From Xestospongia bergquistia (Eukaryota; Porifera; Demospongiae; Haplosclerida; Petrosiidae), in contig OZ014418.1 of NCBI GenBank assembly GCA_963965975.1, positions 4,228,775-4,292,774 on the forward strand: a stretch of DNA of 64,000 bases. Direction: 5' to 3'. Shown piece by piece: positions 35,092-48,942 of the stretch (its first letter is position 1; the number at the start of each line of letters is the position of its first letter). The translations under genes were made by a program, and so were the position numbers. Below the pieces are notes generated by a model. The model saw only the letters and a program-made list of their open reading frames with translations. It was not told the DNA's origin and ran no database searches.

Positions 35092-38000
35092 GATCAGGTA
35101 TCAGTTTTAAGAATTGTGTTAATGTCAGTATGTAGTAGATCATATATCAACATGAGTAAATCAAATCTCAGTGTTAGATCAGATATCAGTTTATGTTAAA
35201 TCAGATGTTAGTGTGAAGAAACATGTTGATCTCTTTTTGCAGTAGGTCAAATATCAACATGAGTAAATCAGATCTCAGTGTCAGATGATATCAGTGATAA
35301 AAATTATGTTGATGTCAGTGTGTAGTAGATCAGGTATCAAGAGACATTAGATCAGGTATCAGTGTTAAGAATCATGTAGATGTGTGTCTGTAGTAGATCA
35401 GGTAACAACAAGAGTAAATCACATCTCAGTGTTAGATCAGGTATCAAAGTTAGTGTCAGATCATATATCAACACGAATAAATCAGATCTGTGTTAGATCA
35501 AACATTAGTATTAAGAATCACGTTGATGTCTGTTTGCAGTAGATCAGATATCAACATGAGTAAATCAGATCTCAGTGTTAGATCAGATGTCATAGTCTAT
35601 GTCAGATGAGATATGTGTGTTAAGAATCATGTTGATATCAGTGTGTAATACATCATATATCAACATGAGCAAATCAAATCTCAGTATAGATCAGATGTTA
35701 GTATTAAGAATCGTGTTGATGTATGTTTGCAGATCACATATCAACATGAGTAAATCAGATCTCAGTGTTAGATAAGATATCATACTCAATGTCAGATGAG
35801 ATATCAGTGTTAAAAATCACGTTGTCACTGTAGTAGATCATATATCAACATAAGTAAATCAGATCTCGTTGTTAGATCAGATATCAGTTTATGTTAAATC
35901 AGATGTTAGTGTGAAGAATCATGTTGATGTCTTTTAGCAATAGGTCAAATATCAACATATCTCAGTGTCAGATGAGATATCAGTGATAAGAATTATGTTG
36001 ATGTCAGTGTGTAGTAGATTATGTATCAAGAGATGTTAGATCAGGTATCAGTGTTAAGAATCATGTAGATGTGTGTCTGTAGTAGATCAGGTAACAACAA
36101 GAGTAAATCACATCTCAGTGTTAGATCAGGTATCAAAGTTAGTGTCAGATCATATATCAACACGAATAAATCAGATCTGTGTTAGATCAAATGTTAGTAT
36201 TAAGAATCATGTTGATGTCTGTTTGCAGTAGATCAGATATCAACATGAGTAAATCAGATCTGTGTTAGATCAGATGTCATAGTCTATGTCAGATGAGATA
36301 TGTGTGTTAAGAATCATGTTGATATCAGTGTGTAATACATCATATATCAACATGAGCAAATCAAATCTCAGTATAGATCAGATGTCACTTTGTGTTAAAT
36401 CATCTTAGTGTTAAGAATCATGTTGATGTCTGTTTACAGATCAGATATTAACATGAGTAAATCAGATCTCAGTTTGAGATAAGATATCATAGTCACTGTC
36501 AGATAAGATATCAGTGTTAAGAATCATGTTCATAACAGTGTTTCATAGATCAGATATAAATGTGATCAGGTATCAGTGTTAACAATTGTATTGATCCCAG
36601 TATGTAGATCAGAAATCAATAGTAAGTCAGATCTCGGTGTTAAATCAGGTATCAGTGTTAGGAATCAAAAGAATCATGATAATGTCAGTGTGTAGTAGAC
36701 CATATGTCAACATGAGTAAATTAAATCTGTGTTAGATCAGATGTTAGTATTAAGAATCATGTTGATGTATGTTTGCAATAGATCACATATCAACACAAGT
36801 TATTCAGATTTCAATGTTAGATCAGATATCATAGTCAGTGTCAGATAATATATCAGTGTTAAGAATCATGTTTATAACACTGTGTAGTAGATCAGATGTA
36901 AACATGTGTTAGATCAGGTATCAATGTTAACAATCGTATTGATTACAGTGTGTAGATCAGAAATCAACAGTAAATCAGATCTCTGTGTTAAATCAAGTAG
37001 CAGTGTTAGGAATCAAAAGAATCATGTTAATGTCAGTGTGTAGTAGATTATATATCAACATGAGTAAATCAGATCTCAGTGTTATATCAGATATCAGTTT
37101 GTGTTAAATCATGTTAGTGTTAAGAATCATGTTCATGTCTGTTTGCAGTAGATCAAACATCAACATGAGTAAATCAGATCTGTGTTAGATCAGATATCAT
37201 AGTTATTGTCAGATGAGATATCAGTGATAAGAATTATGTTGATGTCAGTGTGTTGTAGATCATATATCAACAGACGTTAGATCAGCTATCAGTGATAAGA
37301 ATCATTTCGATGTCAGTGTTTAAATCAGATAACAACAAGAGTAAATCAGATCTCGGTGTTTGATCAGATATCAGCATTAAGAATCATGTTCATATCAAGG
37401 TGTAGTAGATCAGATATAAACATGTCTTAGATCAGGTATCAGTGTTAAAGATCATGTTGATGCCAATGTGTAGATCAGAAATAAACAAGAGTAAGTCAGA
37501 AATCGGTGTTAGATTAGGTAACAGTGTTAAGAATAATGTTAATGTCAGTGTGTAGTAGATCATATATCAACATGAGTAAATCAGATTTCAGTGTTAGATC
37601 AGATATCACTTTGTGTTGAATCATATGTTGGTGTCTGTTTACAGTAGATCAGATATCAGTATGAGTTTATCAGATTTCAATGTTAGGTCAGATATCATAG
37701 TCAGTGTCAGATAATATATCAGTGTTAAGAATCATGTTTATATCACTGTGTAGTAGATCAGATATAAAAGTGTTAGATCAGGTATCAGTGTTAACAATCA
37801 TGTTGATGTCAGTGTAAATCAGATATCAACATAAGTAAATCAGATATTAGTGTTAGATCAGGTATCAGTGTTAAGAATTGTGTTAATGTGTGTAGTAGAT
37901 CAGATATCAAACACGAGTAAATCTAATCTCAGTGTTAGATAAGATATCATAGTTCGTGTCATACGAGAAATCAGTGTTAAGAATTTTGTTGATGTCTATG

Positions 38001-41000
38001 TGTAGATGAGATGTCAACAGGTGTTAGATCATGTATCAGTGTTAAGAATGATGTTGTCCATATGTAGTAGATTAGAAATCAAGAGTAAATCAGATTTTGG
38101 TGTTAAATCATGTATCAGTGTTAGGAATCATATAAATCATGTTAATGTCAGTGTGTAGTAGATCAGAAATCAAGAGTAAATCAGATCTCCGTGTAAAATC
38201 ATGTATCAGTGTTAGAAATCATATGAATCATGTTTATGTCAGCGTGTAGTAGATTATATATCAACATGGGTAAATCAGATCTCGCTGTTAGATCAAATAT
38301 CAGTTTGTGTTAAATCAGATGTTAGTGTTAAGAATTATGTTGATATCTGTTTGCAGTAGATCAAATATCATCATGAGTAAATCACATCTCAGTGTTAGAT
38401 CAGATATTATAGTGTCAGATGAGATATCATTGATAAGAATTATGTTGATGTCAGTTTGTAGTAGATAAGATATCAACAAATGTTAGATCAGATATCAGTG
38501 TTAAGAACTATGTTGATGTCAGTGTGTAGTAGATGAGATAACAATGAGTAAATGAGATCTCGGTGTTAGATCAGGTATCAGAGTTAAGAATCCTGTTAAT
38601 GTCAGTGTGTAGGAAATCATATATCAACATGAGCAAATAAGATCTGTGTTAGATCAAACGTTAGTATTAAGAAACATGTTGCAGTCTGTTTGCAGTAGAT
38701 CAGATATCAACATGAGTAAATCAGATCTAAATGTTAGATCTGATGTCATAGTTACTGTCAGATGCTGATGTCAGTTTGTAGTAGATCAGATATCAACAGA
38801 TGTTAGATCAGGTATTAATGTTAGGAATTTTGTTGATGTCAGTGTGTAGTAGATGAGATATCAGCAAGAGTAAATCAGATCTCAGTGTTAGATAAGATAT
38901 CAGTTTATATTAAATCAGACGCTACTGTGATGAATCATGTTGATGTCTTTTTGCAGTAGGTCAATTATCAACATGAGTAAATCAGACCTCAGTGTTAGAT
39001 CAGACATCAAAGTTAGTGTCAGATGAGATATCAGTGTTAAGAATCATGTTCATATCAGTGTGTAGTAGATCACATATAAACATGTGTTAGATCAGGTATT
39101 AGTGTTAACAGTCATGTTGATGTTACTGTAGATCAGATATTAACAAGAGTAAATTGGATATTGGTGTTAGATCATGTATCAGTGTAAAGAATTGTTAGTG
39201 TAAGTGTATAGTAGATCAGATATCAACACGAGTAAATCTGATCTCAGTATTAGATGAGATATCATAGTTAGTGTCAGAATAGATACCAGTGTTAAGAATC
39301 ATGTTGATCAGTTTGCAGTACATGGGATGTCAATAAGAGTGAATCAGGTCTAGGTTTTAGATCAGGTATCATAGTCATTATCAGATGAGATATCAGTGTT
39401 AAGAATCATGTCGATGTCAGTGTCCAGTAGATCAGTTATCAACAGGTGTTAGAAGAGGTATCAGTGCTAAAAATTGCGTTGATGTGAGTGTGTAGATAAT
39501 ATTCCAAAATGAGTAAATCATATCTCAGCATTAGATCAGATATTAGATGATAGTGTTAAGAACTATGTTGATGTCAGTGTATAGAAGATCAGGTATAAAC
39601 AAGAGTAAATAAAATATCAGCCTTAGATCAGGTAACAGTGTTAAGAATCGTGTTAATGTCAGTGTGTAGTAGTTCATAAATCAACATGATTAAATCAGAT
39701 CCCAGTGTTGGATCAGATATCAGTTTGTGTCAAATCATATATGTTAGTGTTAATAATCATGTTAATGTCTGTTTGCAGTAGATCAGATGTCAACATGAGT
39801 AATCAGATCAGCGTTAGAACAGATGTCATAGTCAGTGTCAGATAAGATATAAACAGGTGTTAGATGAGCTTTCAGGGTTAAGAATTGTGTTGATGTTAGT
39901 GTGTAATAGATCAGATATGAATAAGAGCAAATCAGATCTCAGTGTTAGATCAGATATAATAGTCAGTGTCAGATTAGATATCAGTGTTAAGAATCATGTT
40001 GATGTCTGTGTGTATATCATATATCAACATTAGAAATTTTGATCTCAGTGTTAGATCAGGTGTCACATCAGGTATCAGTGTTAAGAATCATGTTAATGTT
40101 AGTGTTTAGTAAATCATATATCAACATGAGTAAATCAGATCATAGTGATAGATCAGATATCAGTTTATGTGAAGTCAGATGTTAGTTTTGAGAATCATGT
40201 TGACATCTTTTTGCAGTAGATCAGATATCAACATGAGTAAATCAGATCTCAGTTAGATCAGACATCATAGTCTGTCAGCTGAGTTATCAGTGTTAAGAAT
40301 CATGTTGATGTCAGTGTTTAGTAGATCAGTTATGAACTGGTATTGGATCAGGTATCAGTGTTAAAAATTCTGTTGATGTCAGTGTGTAGATCATATATGA
40401 ACATGAGTAAATCAGATCTCAGTGTTAGATCAGATGTAATAGTCAGTGTTAAGAATCCGTTGATGTCTGTGTGTATATCAGATATTAATATTAGCAATTT
40501 AGATCTCAGTGTTAATTCAGATATTGTTATGAGATCAGATATCAGTGTTCAGAATCAAATTGATACCGCTTTCTAGTAAAAACAGATATTAACGTGAGTA
40601 AATGAGATCTCAGTGTTGAATCAGATATCAGTTTGTTTTAAGTGAGATGTTATTGTTAAGAATCATGTTGACGTGTCTTTGCGGTACATCAGATATCAAC
40701 ATGAGTAAATCAGATGTCAGCGTTAGATCAGGTATCATAATCAGTGTGAGATATCAGTGTTAAAAATCATGTTGACATCAGTGTGTACTAGATCAGATAT
40801 CAACAAGAGTAAATCAGGTTGCAGTATTAGATCAGGTATCAGCATTAAGAATCGTGTTGATGTCAGTGTGTAGTAGATCATATATGAATGGGCATAAATC
40901 AGATCTTAGTGTTAGATCAGATATCCGTTTGTGTTAAATCAGATGTTAGTCTTAAGAATCATGTTGATGTCTGTTTTTAGTACATCAGATATCAAGATGA

Positions 41001-44000
41001 GTAATCTCAGATCTCAGTGTTAGATCAGATATCATAATCAGTGTGAGTTGATATCAGTGTTAAGAATCGTGTTGATGCCATTGCAGGATTAGATACAAAC
41101 AGGTGTTAGATCAGGTATCAGTGTCAAGAATCGTGTTGATGTCAGTGTGCAGTAGATGAGATATCAGCAAGAGTAAATCAGATCTCAGTGTTAAATCAGA
41201 TATCAGTTTATATTAAATCAGATGTTACTGTGATGAATCATGTTGATGTCTTTTTGCACTAGGTCAATTATCGACAAGAGTAAATCAGATCTCAGTGTTA
41301 AATAAGATATTAGTTTATATTAAATCAGATGTTACTGTGAAGAATCATGTTGATGTCTTTTTGCAGTAGGTCAATTATCAACATGAGTAAATCAGATCTC
41401 AGTGTTAGATCAGACATCAAAGTTAGCGTCAGATGAGATGTCAGTGTTAAGTATCATGTTCATATTAGTGTGTAGTAGATCACATATAAACATATGTTAG
41501 ATCAGGTATTAGTGTTAACAATCGTGTTGATGTCAATGTAGATCAGATATCAACAAGAGTAAATCAGATATTGGTATTAGATCAAGTATCAGTGTTAAAA
41601 ATCATGTTGATGTCAGTGTGTAGTAGATCAGATATCAACGGGAGATAGATCATGTATCAGTGTTAACAATCATGTTGATCAGTTTGTAGTACTTGAGATG
41701 TCAATAAGAGTGAATCAGGTCTGTTTTTAGATCATGTATCAGTTTTAAGAATCGTATTAATGTCAGTGTGTGGCAGATCATATATCAACATGAATAAGTC
41801 AGATCTCAGTGTTAAATCAGGTGTTACTGTTTAGAATCATGTTGATGTCTGTTTGCAGTAGATCAAATATCAACATGAGTAAACCAGATCTCAGTGTTAG
41901 ATCAGATATCAAAGTTAGTGTCAGATGAGATATCAGTGATAAGAATTATGTTGAAGTTAGATCATTGCAGGATTAGATCTAAACAGGTGTTAGATCAGGT
42001 ATCAGTGTCAAGAATTGTGTTGATTTCAATCTGTAATAATCAGATATCAAAAAGAGTAAATCAGATTACGGTGTTATATCAGGTATCACTGTTAAGATTT
42101 ATGTTGATATCGCAGTGTTAGCTCAGATATCATTGTTAATAATCATGTTAATGTCAGTGTTTAGTAAATCATATATGAACATGAGTAACTCGGATATCAG
42201 TGTTAAGTCAGACATCAGTTTGTGTTAAGAATCATGTTGATGTAAGTGTGTAGTAGATCATATATGAATGTGAGTAAATCAGATCTCAGTGTTAGATAAG
42301 GTATCAGTTTGTGTCAAATGATATGTTAGTCTAAAGAATAATGTTGATGTAAGTGTAGATCTGATATCAGCAGGTGTTAGCTCAGGTATCATTGTTAAGA
42401 ATCGTGTTGATGTTAGTGTCTAGTTGATCAGATATCAAAAAGAGTAAATCAGATCTCAGTGTTAGATCAGGTATCATAGTCAGTGTCAGATGAGGTATCA
42501 GTGTAAAAAATCATGTTGATGTCAGTGTTTAGTAAATCATATATCAACATGAGTAAATCAGATCTCAGTGTTAGATCAGATATCAGTTTGTGTTAAATCA
42601 GATGTTAGTGTTAAGAATCAATTTGATGTCTTTTTGCAGTAGATCAGATATCAACATGAGGAAATCAAATCTCAGTGTTAGATCAGATATCATAATCAGT
42701 GTCAGATGAAATATCAGTGTTAAAAATCATGTTGATTTCAGTGTGTAGTACGTATTAACATGAGTAAATCAGATCTCAGTGTTAGATCAGAATGTTAAAT
42801 CAGATGTTAGTATTAAGAACCATGTAGTTGTCTGTTTGCAGTATATCAGATATCAACAAGTAAATCAGATCTCATTGTTAGATCAGATATAGTCAGTGTC
42901 AGATGAGATATCAGTCTTAAGAATCATGTTGATGTGTAGATCAGATCTCAACAGGTGTTAGATCAGGTATTGGTGTTAATAAACGTGTTGATGTCAGTGT
43001 GTAGTAGATCAGATATGAAAATGAATAAGTCAGATCTTGGTGTTAGATCAGGCATTAGTGTTAAGAATTGTGTAAATGTCAATTTTTAGTAAGTCAATTT
43101 TTCGTAAATAAGATACCAACTCAGTTGTCAGTATTAAGAATCATATTGTTATAAGTGTGTGTTGGATTAGATATGAGTGTTAAGAATGATGTTGATGTCA
43201 TTGAGTAGTAGATCAGATATCAACAGTTGTTAGATCAGGTATCAGTATTAAGAATCATGTTGATGTCAGTGTGTATTAGATCAGATATCAACATGAATAA
43301 ATCAGATCTCGGTGTTAGATCAGATATCATAGTCAACAGTGTTAAGAATCATGTTGATGGCTGTGTGTAGATCAGATATCAACATTAGTGATTTAGATCT
43401 CAGTGTTAATTCAGATATCAGTATCAGATCAGATATCAATGTTATGAATCAAATTGATGCCTTTGTAGTAAAATCAGATATAAACATGAGTAAATGAGAT
43501 CTCAATGTTAGATATCAGTGTTAAGAATCATGTTGATGTCAGTGTGTAGTAGATGATATATCAACATGAGTAAATCAGATCTGTGTTAGATCAGATGTTA
43601 GTATTAAGAATCATGTTGATGTCTGTTTGCAGTAGATCAGATATCAACATGAGTAAATCAGATCTCAGTGTTAGATCAGATGTCATAGTCAGTGTCAGAT
43701 GAGATATCAGTGTTAAGAATCGAGTTGATGTCACTGTGAAGTCGATCAGAAATCAACAGTAAAGCAGATCTCGGTGTTAAATCAGGTATCAGTGTTAGAA
43801 TCACAAGAATCATGTTAATGTCAGTGTGTAGTAGATCATATATCAACATGAGTAAATCAGATCTCAGTGTTAGATAAGGTGTTAGTGTTAAGAATCACAT
43901 TGATGTCTCTTTGCAGTAGATCAAATATCAACATGAGTAATTACATCTCAGTGTTAGATTAGATATCAAAGTTAGTGTCAGATGAGATATCAGTGATAAG

Positions 44001-44702
44001 AATCTTGTTGTCTGTCTGTAGTAGATCCGATAATAACATGAGTAAATCATATCTCAGTGTTAAATCAGATATAATGTCAGATGAGATATCATTGATAAGA
44101 ATTATGTTGATGTCAGTGTGTAGTAGATCAGATATCAACAGATGTTACATCAGGTATCAGTGTTAAGAATTGTGTTGATGTCAGTTTGTAGTACATGAGA
44201 TATTAACAAGAGTGAATCAGGTCTCGGTGTTAGATGAGGTATTAGTTTTAAGAATCGTGTTAATGTCAGTGTGTAGTAGATCATATATCAACATGAGTAA
44301 ATCAGATCTCAGTGTTAGATCAAGGAGTTAGTGTTAAGAATCATATTGATGTCTGTTTGCAGTAGATCAAATATCAACATGAGTAATTAGATCTCAGTGT
44401 TAGATCAGATATCAAAGTTAGTGTCAGATGAGATATCATTGATAAGAATTATGTTGATGTCAGTGTGTAGTAGATCAGATATCAACAGACGTTAGATCAG
44501 GTATTAGTGTTAAGAATGATCTTGATGTCTGTGTGTAGTAGATCAGATAACAACTAGAGTAAATCATAACTCGGTGTTGGATCAGGTATCAGTGTCAACA
44601 ATCCTCTTAATGTCAATGAGAGATATTAGTGTTAAAATTCTTGTTGATATCAATGTGTGGTAGATCAGGTATTTGTGTTAAGAATCGTGTTAATGTAAGT
44701 GT
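35092..44702. repeat. 87-bp GATC/GATATC satellite, array 2
   Basis: Same unit family as array 1, about 9.6 kb. Local higher-order duplications are visible, for example 35400-35700 against 36080-36390. Its last several hundred bases (about 44290-44702) closely match the end of array 1 (about 33780-34435), and both arrays stop at the same junction GTAATGTAAGTGTCCATTC-like sequence, so the array end and the gene fragment beyond it were duplicated together. Confidence 0.95.
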
Positions 44703-45545
44703 CCATTCATCTATTCATCCATCCATCCATTCATTCATTCGTCCATTTATCCATTCATCCATCCATTACAGCACTTATAAAAAGCAATGTCTATTACTAA
44801 CTACAACATCAACAAAGCAAATAATGATTACTTCTACCTCACACTGTCCAGCTCACCCACTTCATTCCCAAATATCTCTCTTAATTCTGTCTTCCTTTTG
44901 ACCTCTCTTTAATAAAGACACTCAACAGGGCAGCTGGGCCCTGTAGCTCACCCCTTTCTTCTCCTCCACTCCTCTCACCAAAGAAGCATAAACATGAAAG
45001 AAGCATCTCCTGGTCAGCTATACCAAAATCCTTACTGTTAGGTCCTTCCCAATAATGTAGCAACATGAGGAGCATGAGCAATAGTACTGGCAGCTAATAG
45101 TAACTATGACACTCTTAAGTAATACAAGTAGCAGTTTTAATTTCTCTATTCCTAATATACCAAGTTTAACGGAGGATTTATTTCGGTTGCATATAAGAGT
45201 GCTGCCTCTTCATGTGGAGGTCTACTTACATAACAGGTTTATGCTCACATGAACTATGAATGTTATTATTGAGTATGAGTAATTATTAGTAAATTTATTA
45301 ATTATTTATTTTATGTATGTACGAAAACTGTTTGACTCTTTCTTTCTCTATAGATGTTCTAGTAATATTACAATGAATGATAGTCTACTATTGCTTTGTA
45401 ATAATATCATTAATAGTAATAGGAGAAGTATGTCACAGAACAAACCAGGTATATTTAATGAATGGATGGATGGAGGGTAACAATAGATGACAAGTGATGA
45501 CAGAGTGATGGACATGTCAATGAAGTCAATGGATGGATCAGTAAA
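44703..45545. repeat. Segmental duplication of 26.70-27.56 kb
   Basis: Direct-orientation copy, including the CATT/CATC tract, the non-coding GCAGCTGGGCCCTGTAGCTC region and the 95-bp exon at 45354-45448. Small indels occur in introns and none in the exon. Sequence departs at about 45545, where it joins a copy of 23.8-24.6 kb. Confidence 0.85.
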
Positions 45546-45554
45546 TAGACTAAT

Positions 45555-46320
45555 GGAAAGAAAATAAAATGTTAATATATTAACACGTTAGAACGTATGT
45601 GTAGACATTTGAGTGTCTATGGACTTTAATGTTATTCTGTGAGGCTCCTGTTAAAGTATTTACTTGAATTACATTATAATGCATCACCAAATTCCTTGAA
45701 TATGCTATATCTTGAACACTTACAACAAGAGCAAAACTGGCTTTATAGTATTGTGTCAGCTGGTAGAAAGTAGAAAGACCCTTATGATGTATTGATTCCA
45801 AGCTGTGCTCATCACCTTTATCTGAACCTTCAAATGCTTAATGAGTATTGTGGTTCTGAAAGGTACAGTACTTTTTTAAATTAAATGCATAACTTTTGTA
45901 ATTAGGTAACATTCACAACATGATCATGATGGATATGTAATAATACACTAACAGATACACCTTTATAATACTTTCAAATTATACATACATATATGTGTAA
46001 TGTTTTGTATTGCATTTAATACAAACTATAGATTATACAGCTACTGGTTAATGTAGTCTCTTCTTGAAATTGAAAACCATAGACTCAGCCAAGCAAGTGA
46101 ACTGAAGTAGCTGGAAGATGAACGGACAAAGTACATAATTACATGAAATATATATTTACCAATTCTTGTAATTCTTTTTGGAATATTTTTGAAAATCTTT
46201 ACATATCCAGCAAAGTATTTTAACATTCTATGTTTGCTTTTATACAGCATGCACCAGTAACAAACAGGTGGCCCATATCTATACAATGAAGCGATGCTGC
46301 TCATTATACAATATAATAAG
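45555..46320 (-). pseudogene. Truncated copy of the 23.8-24.7 kb minus-strand gene region
   Basis: 45700-45830 matches 23815-23925 and 45855-46180 matches 24235-24560, with the DNA between them (24.0-24.2 kb, holding the TGIVEDASDMAK exon) mostly deleted. Beyond 46180 the sequence diverges before the CEHNLDGRKG exon. It is therefore a partial, non-functional copy. Confidence 0.65.
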
Positions 46321-46510
46321 CTGCAAGATTACCTGATGCCAGCAAGATAATTCCATCAAATTGTTTCATCTGCCGATTGACATGATTGAATGATTATTAC
46401 ATGTACATGAATATTGGTTAGATGTTCCGTCTTCTTTCTGTTATGGCAACTTGATTTCCATAAATATTAAGTACAAGTTAATATAAGATTTGTGTATTAA
46501 TGTGTATCAG

Positions 46511-46715
46511 AAACACTCTTAGTGTATATTATAGTCAATATTTGTACTTGTAAGGGTGCTTAGGGTTGTGTATTGGAGCTATGTTACACAGTTAAGTTTG
46601 ACGATTAAAACATACAATTAAATTACACAGACGTTATTGTCATTATGAGGACACACAGTTACATGCACTAATATAAGTACAAATAGTGACTGTATAATAA
46701 ATACTGAGAGTGTTT
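46511..46715. mobile_element. MITE-like element with ~42-bp terminal inverted repeats
   Basis: 46511-46552 (AAACACTCTTAGTGTATATT and onward to TTTGTACTTGTA) is the inverted counterpart of 46674-46715 at roughly 80% identity, with about 120 bp between them and no coding capacity. A small non-autonomous DNA transposon is the simplest reading. A target-site duplication was not identified. Confidence 0.55.
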
Positions 46716-46761
46716 ACACTTTATACTTGTATATAACATTTATTGGAATCAAGTTAGAAAC

Positions 46762-46806
46762 TATAGGAAGATAAAATATCTAAATTAGATGTTCCATCTT
46801 CCTATA
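46762..46806. repeat. 11-bp perfect inverted repeat
   Basis: TATAGGAAGAT at 46762-46772 pairs with ATCTTCCTATA at 46796-46806. The related word AGATGTTCCGTCTTC lies at about 46418. Confidence 0.5.
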
Positions 46807-47839
46807 ATCTAACTAATCATTATGTTACGCTTACATACAGTTATATAATGAAAACTTTTTTTACAAGCAATTTGTACAGTTTGAACCAAACCATTTGATG
46901 GATTTTGAATTAAAACATGAGATTTTAACATCCATTTCTTAACCAGCTCATCCGTCCATCTATCTGTTCATTCAAATATCATCTATTCATCTACCATCAA
47001 TATTCATCCATCTTGTTGCAACCATTGCTCAATCAATTGCTATTTACTTCCTTTCTAATGATCTGGTTACATGATTGTGGTTTTTATTTCCTGCCAAACC
47101 AGATGGTTTTTATTTCCTGCCAAAGCAGAAGAGGGAATATCTGTTTGTTAGGTGAAACAAATGTATTGAAGAACAGCCACTAGTTATCATTATATGGTCA
47201 TAGAATGGGTCTTATACCATATAAATTGTATTACTATACCAATGATGCATGTACTTATATAGTATTTCAGAGTTTAGCCTGCTATGAATGTTATTGAAGA
47301 GTTGACGAGGCATTGCTGTCTCTCAAATTCTATTAAAAGACTGTTTCCTCTAAATTACTCAATCATGTATTAAAACTCAATCACTGATTCCATGGCCAAT
47401 AACAAGTGGGTATTCTTCAACAAAATTATTTCAACTAATGAACAGAATAATCCCTCTTCTTTGGTTCAGCATCAAATCAAATTACATAGAACCTGATCAG
47501 TGATAAAAGACATTGTTTTAAAATAGTAATTGATCAAGTAGTAGGAACTAAGAGGATGGATTAATGGAAGAATAGATGAATGAGTGAATGGACAAATATA
47601 TGAATATATGGATAAAAGAATCAGAGGAAGGATCAGATAAATGGATGGATGAAAAAATGGATAGATAGATGGATGGACTGATGATCAGGCAAAAGAAATG
47701 ACTGTTCAGTTAAAGTTTGTTATATTACACAGAGAAAATTTTCACTTTACAACATTCGAAAAATGAATGACCTAATAAAAGGAAATTAAAAAGTTCATAT
47801 CATCAATTATAAATAATTTGTTATAATTAATAATTATTA

Positions 47840-47874
<35 letters not shown>

Positions 47875-48475
47875 ATTATATAAAAAGTCTTTAGCATACA
47901 TCCCATTAAATCTTTAGATAAAGTATATACTACTTCATGTCATTAATTAGTATCATTATCAGGAAGGTTGATATGTCTTGAGACATATATATACTGCTAA
48001 GGGATGTCATACAAACATCAATAAATTATGGTGTAGAGGTTAGTGTTATGGATGAGGTAACCCTTGACATTACCAAATATTTTTTTAAATGCCATCAACT
48101 TGGATGATATCAATAAAGTCTTATAATGGTCAACATGGAAGTTATGATTGGAACATTATCATTTTACACACAGATCTAACACTTAGCACAGTGTAATGCT
48201 GCTATATATGTTTGAGAGAGAGAGAAATTTACACAAATATCTACCTTTTGTAACAATGATAATAATACTGATATATATGTTGCTGTACAAAGTCCATGGT
48301 ATGTTACATCAATATATCTTGAAAATATAAATGAGACACACAAACACACACACACTTAGGACAAATTGATAGTTGACGGTATTTAGTAGACATAGTTTAT
48401 ATGTGAACTGCTAATAGTAAGTGTGTTAGTAGTTCAATGCATGTAAGTCTGGGATACTCAATATTAATCATTTTA

Positions 48476-48942
48476 CATTTTATTAGTACTGCATTGACAA
48501 TACATTGTAGTTGGTAGTCTACTGCTTTCTTAATTACTTTTACAGTTTGTACGACTAAGTTTTTTATGAAGAGAACTCCAGTATCTGTACTGTTAATACT
48601 ATCAATAACTCTTTAATGTTAGTCCTGATAAGGATAGTGAATGGATCATCTTACATTTATTTGTACTACATGGACAATACATTATAGTTCGTAGTCAGTC
48701 TAGTGCTTTCCTCATTAATTTATTAGTACTACATCAACGATACATTATAGTTGGTAATCTAGTACTTTCCCAATTATATGAATACGGACAAGCTCCCAGT
48801 CTAGACATTGCCACCAACTTTGCTTTGTAGGAGCTTCTACATTTGATATATCCAGAGAAATATGTGGATCCTCATCATCCAACTTCTCAAAGTATTACAC
48901 TACCAACTTTAATATATTGTTGATGTAGTACTAATAAATTAT
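48476..48942. repeat. Repeat family with direct and inverted copies
   Basis: A roughly 60-bp unit TTTATTAGTACTACATCAAC, ATACATTATAGTTGGTA, CTAGTACTTTC occurs in direct orientation at about 48476-48540, 48653-48718 and 48718-48780, and inverted at about 48885-48942. The last direct and the inverted copies bracket about 105 bp, giving the shape of a small element with long terminal inverted repeats. Confidence 0.6.

Larger units (their letters stand above)
46321..48475. other. Non-coding stretch with simple repeats
   Basis: No exon is visible. 47090-47130 has a tandem GATGGTTTTTATTTCCTGCC duplication. 47550-47690 is a (GGAT/GAAT)n-type tract, the complement of the CATC tracts elsewhere. 47843-47872 is an (AT)n tract of about 15 units. 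Confidence 0.6.

Noticed and set aside
30317..44166. Many 60-90 codon plus-strand frames rich in Ser, Asp and Ile, which could suggest a repetitive structural protein
   Set aside because: They come from the 87-bp satellite. A stop recurs in nearly every unit and indels change the frame, so no long protein can be made.
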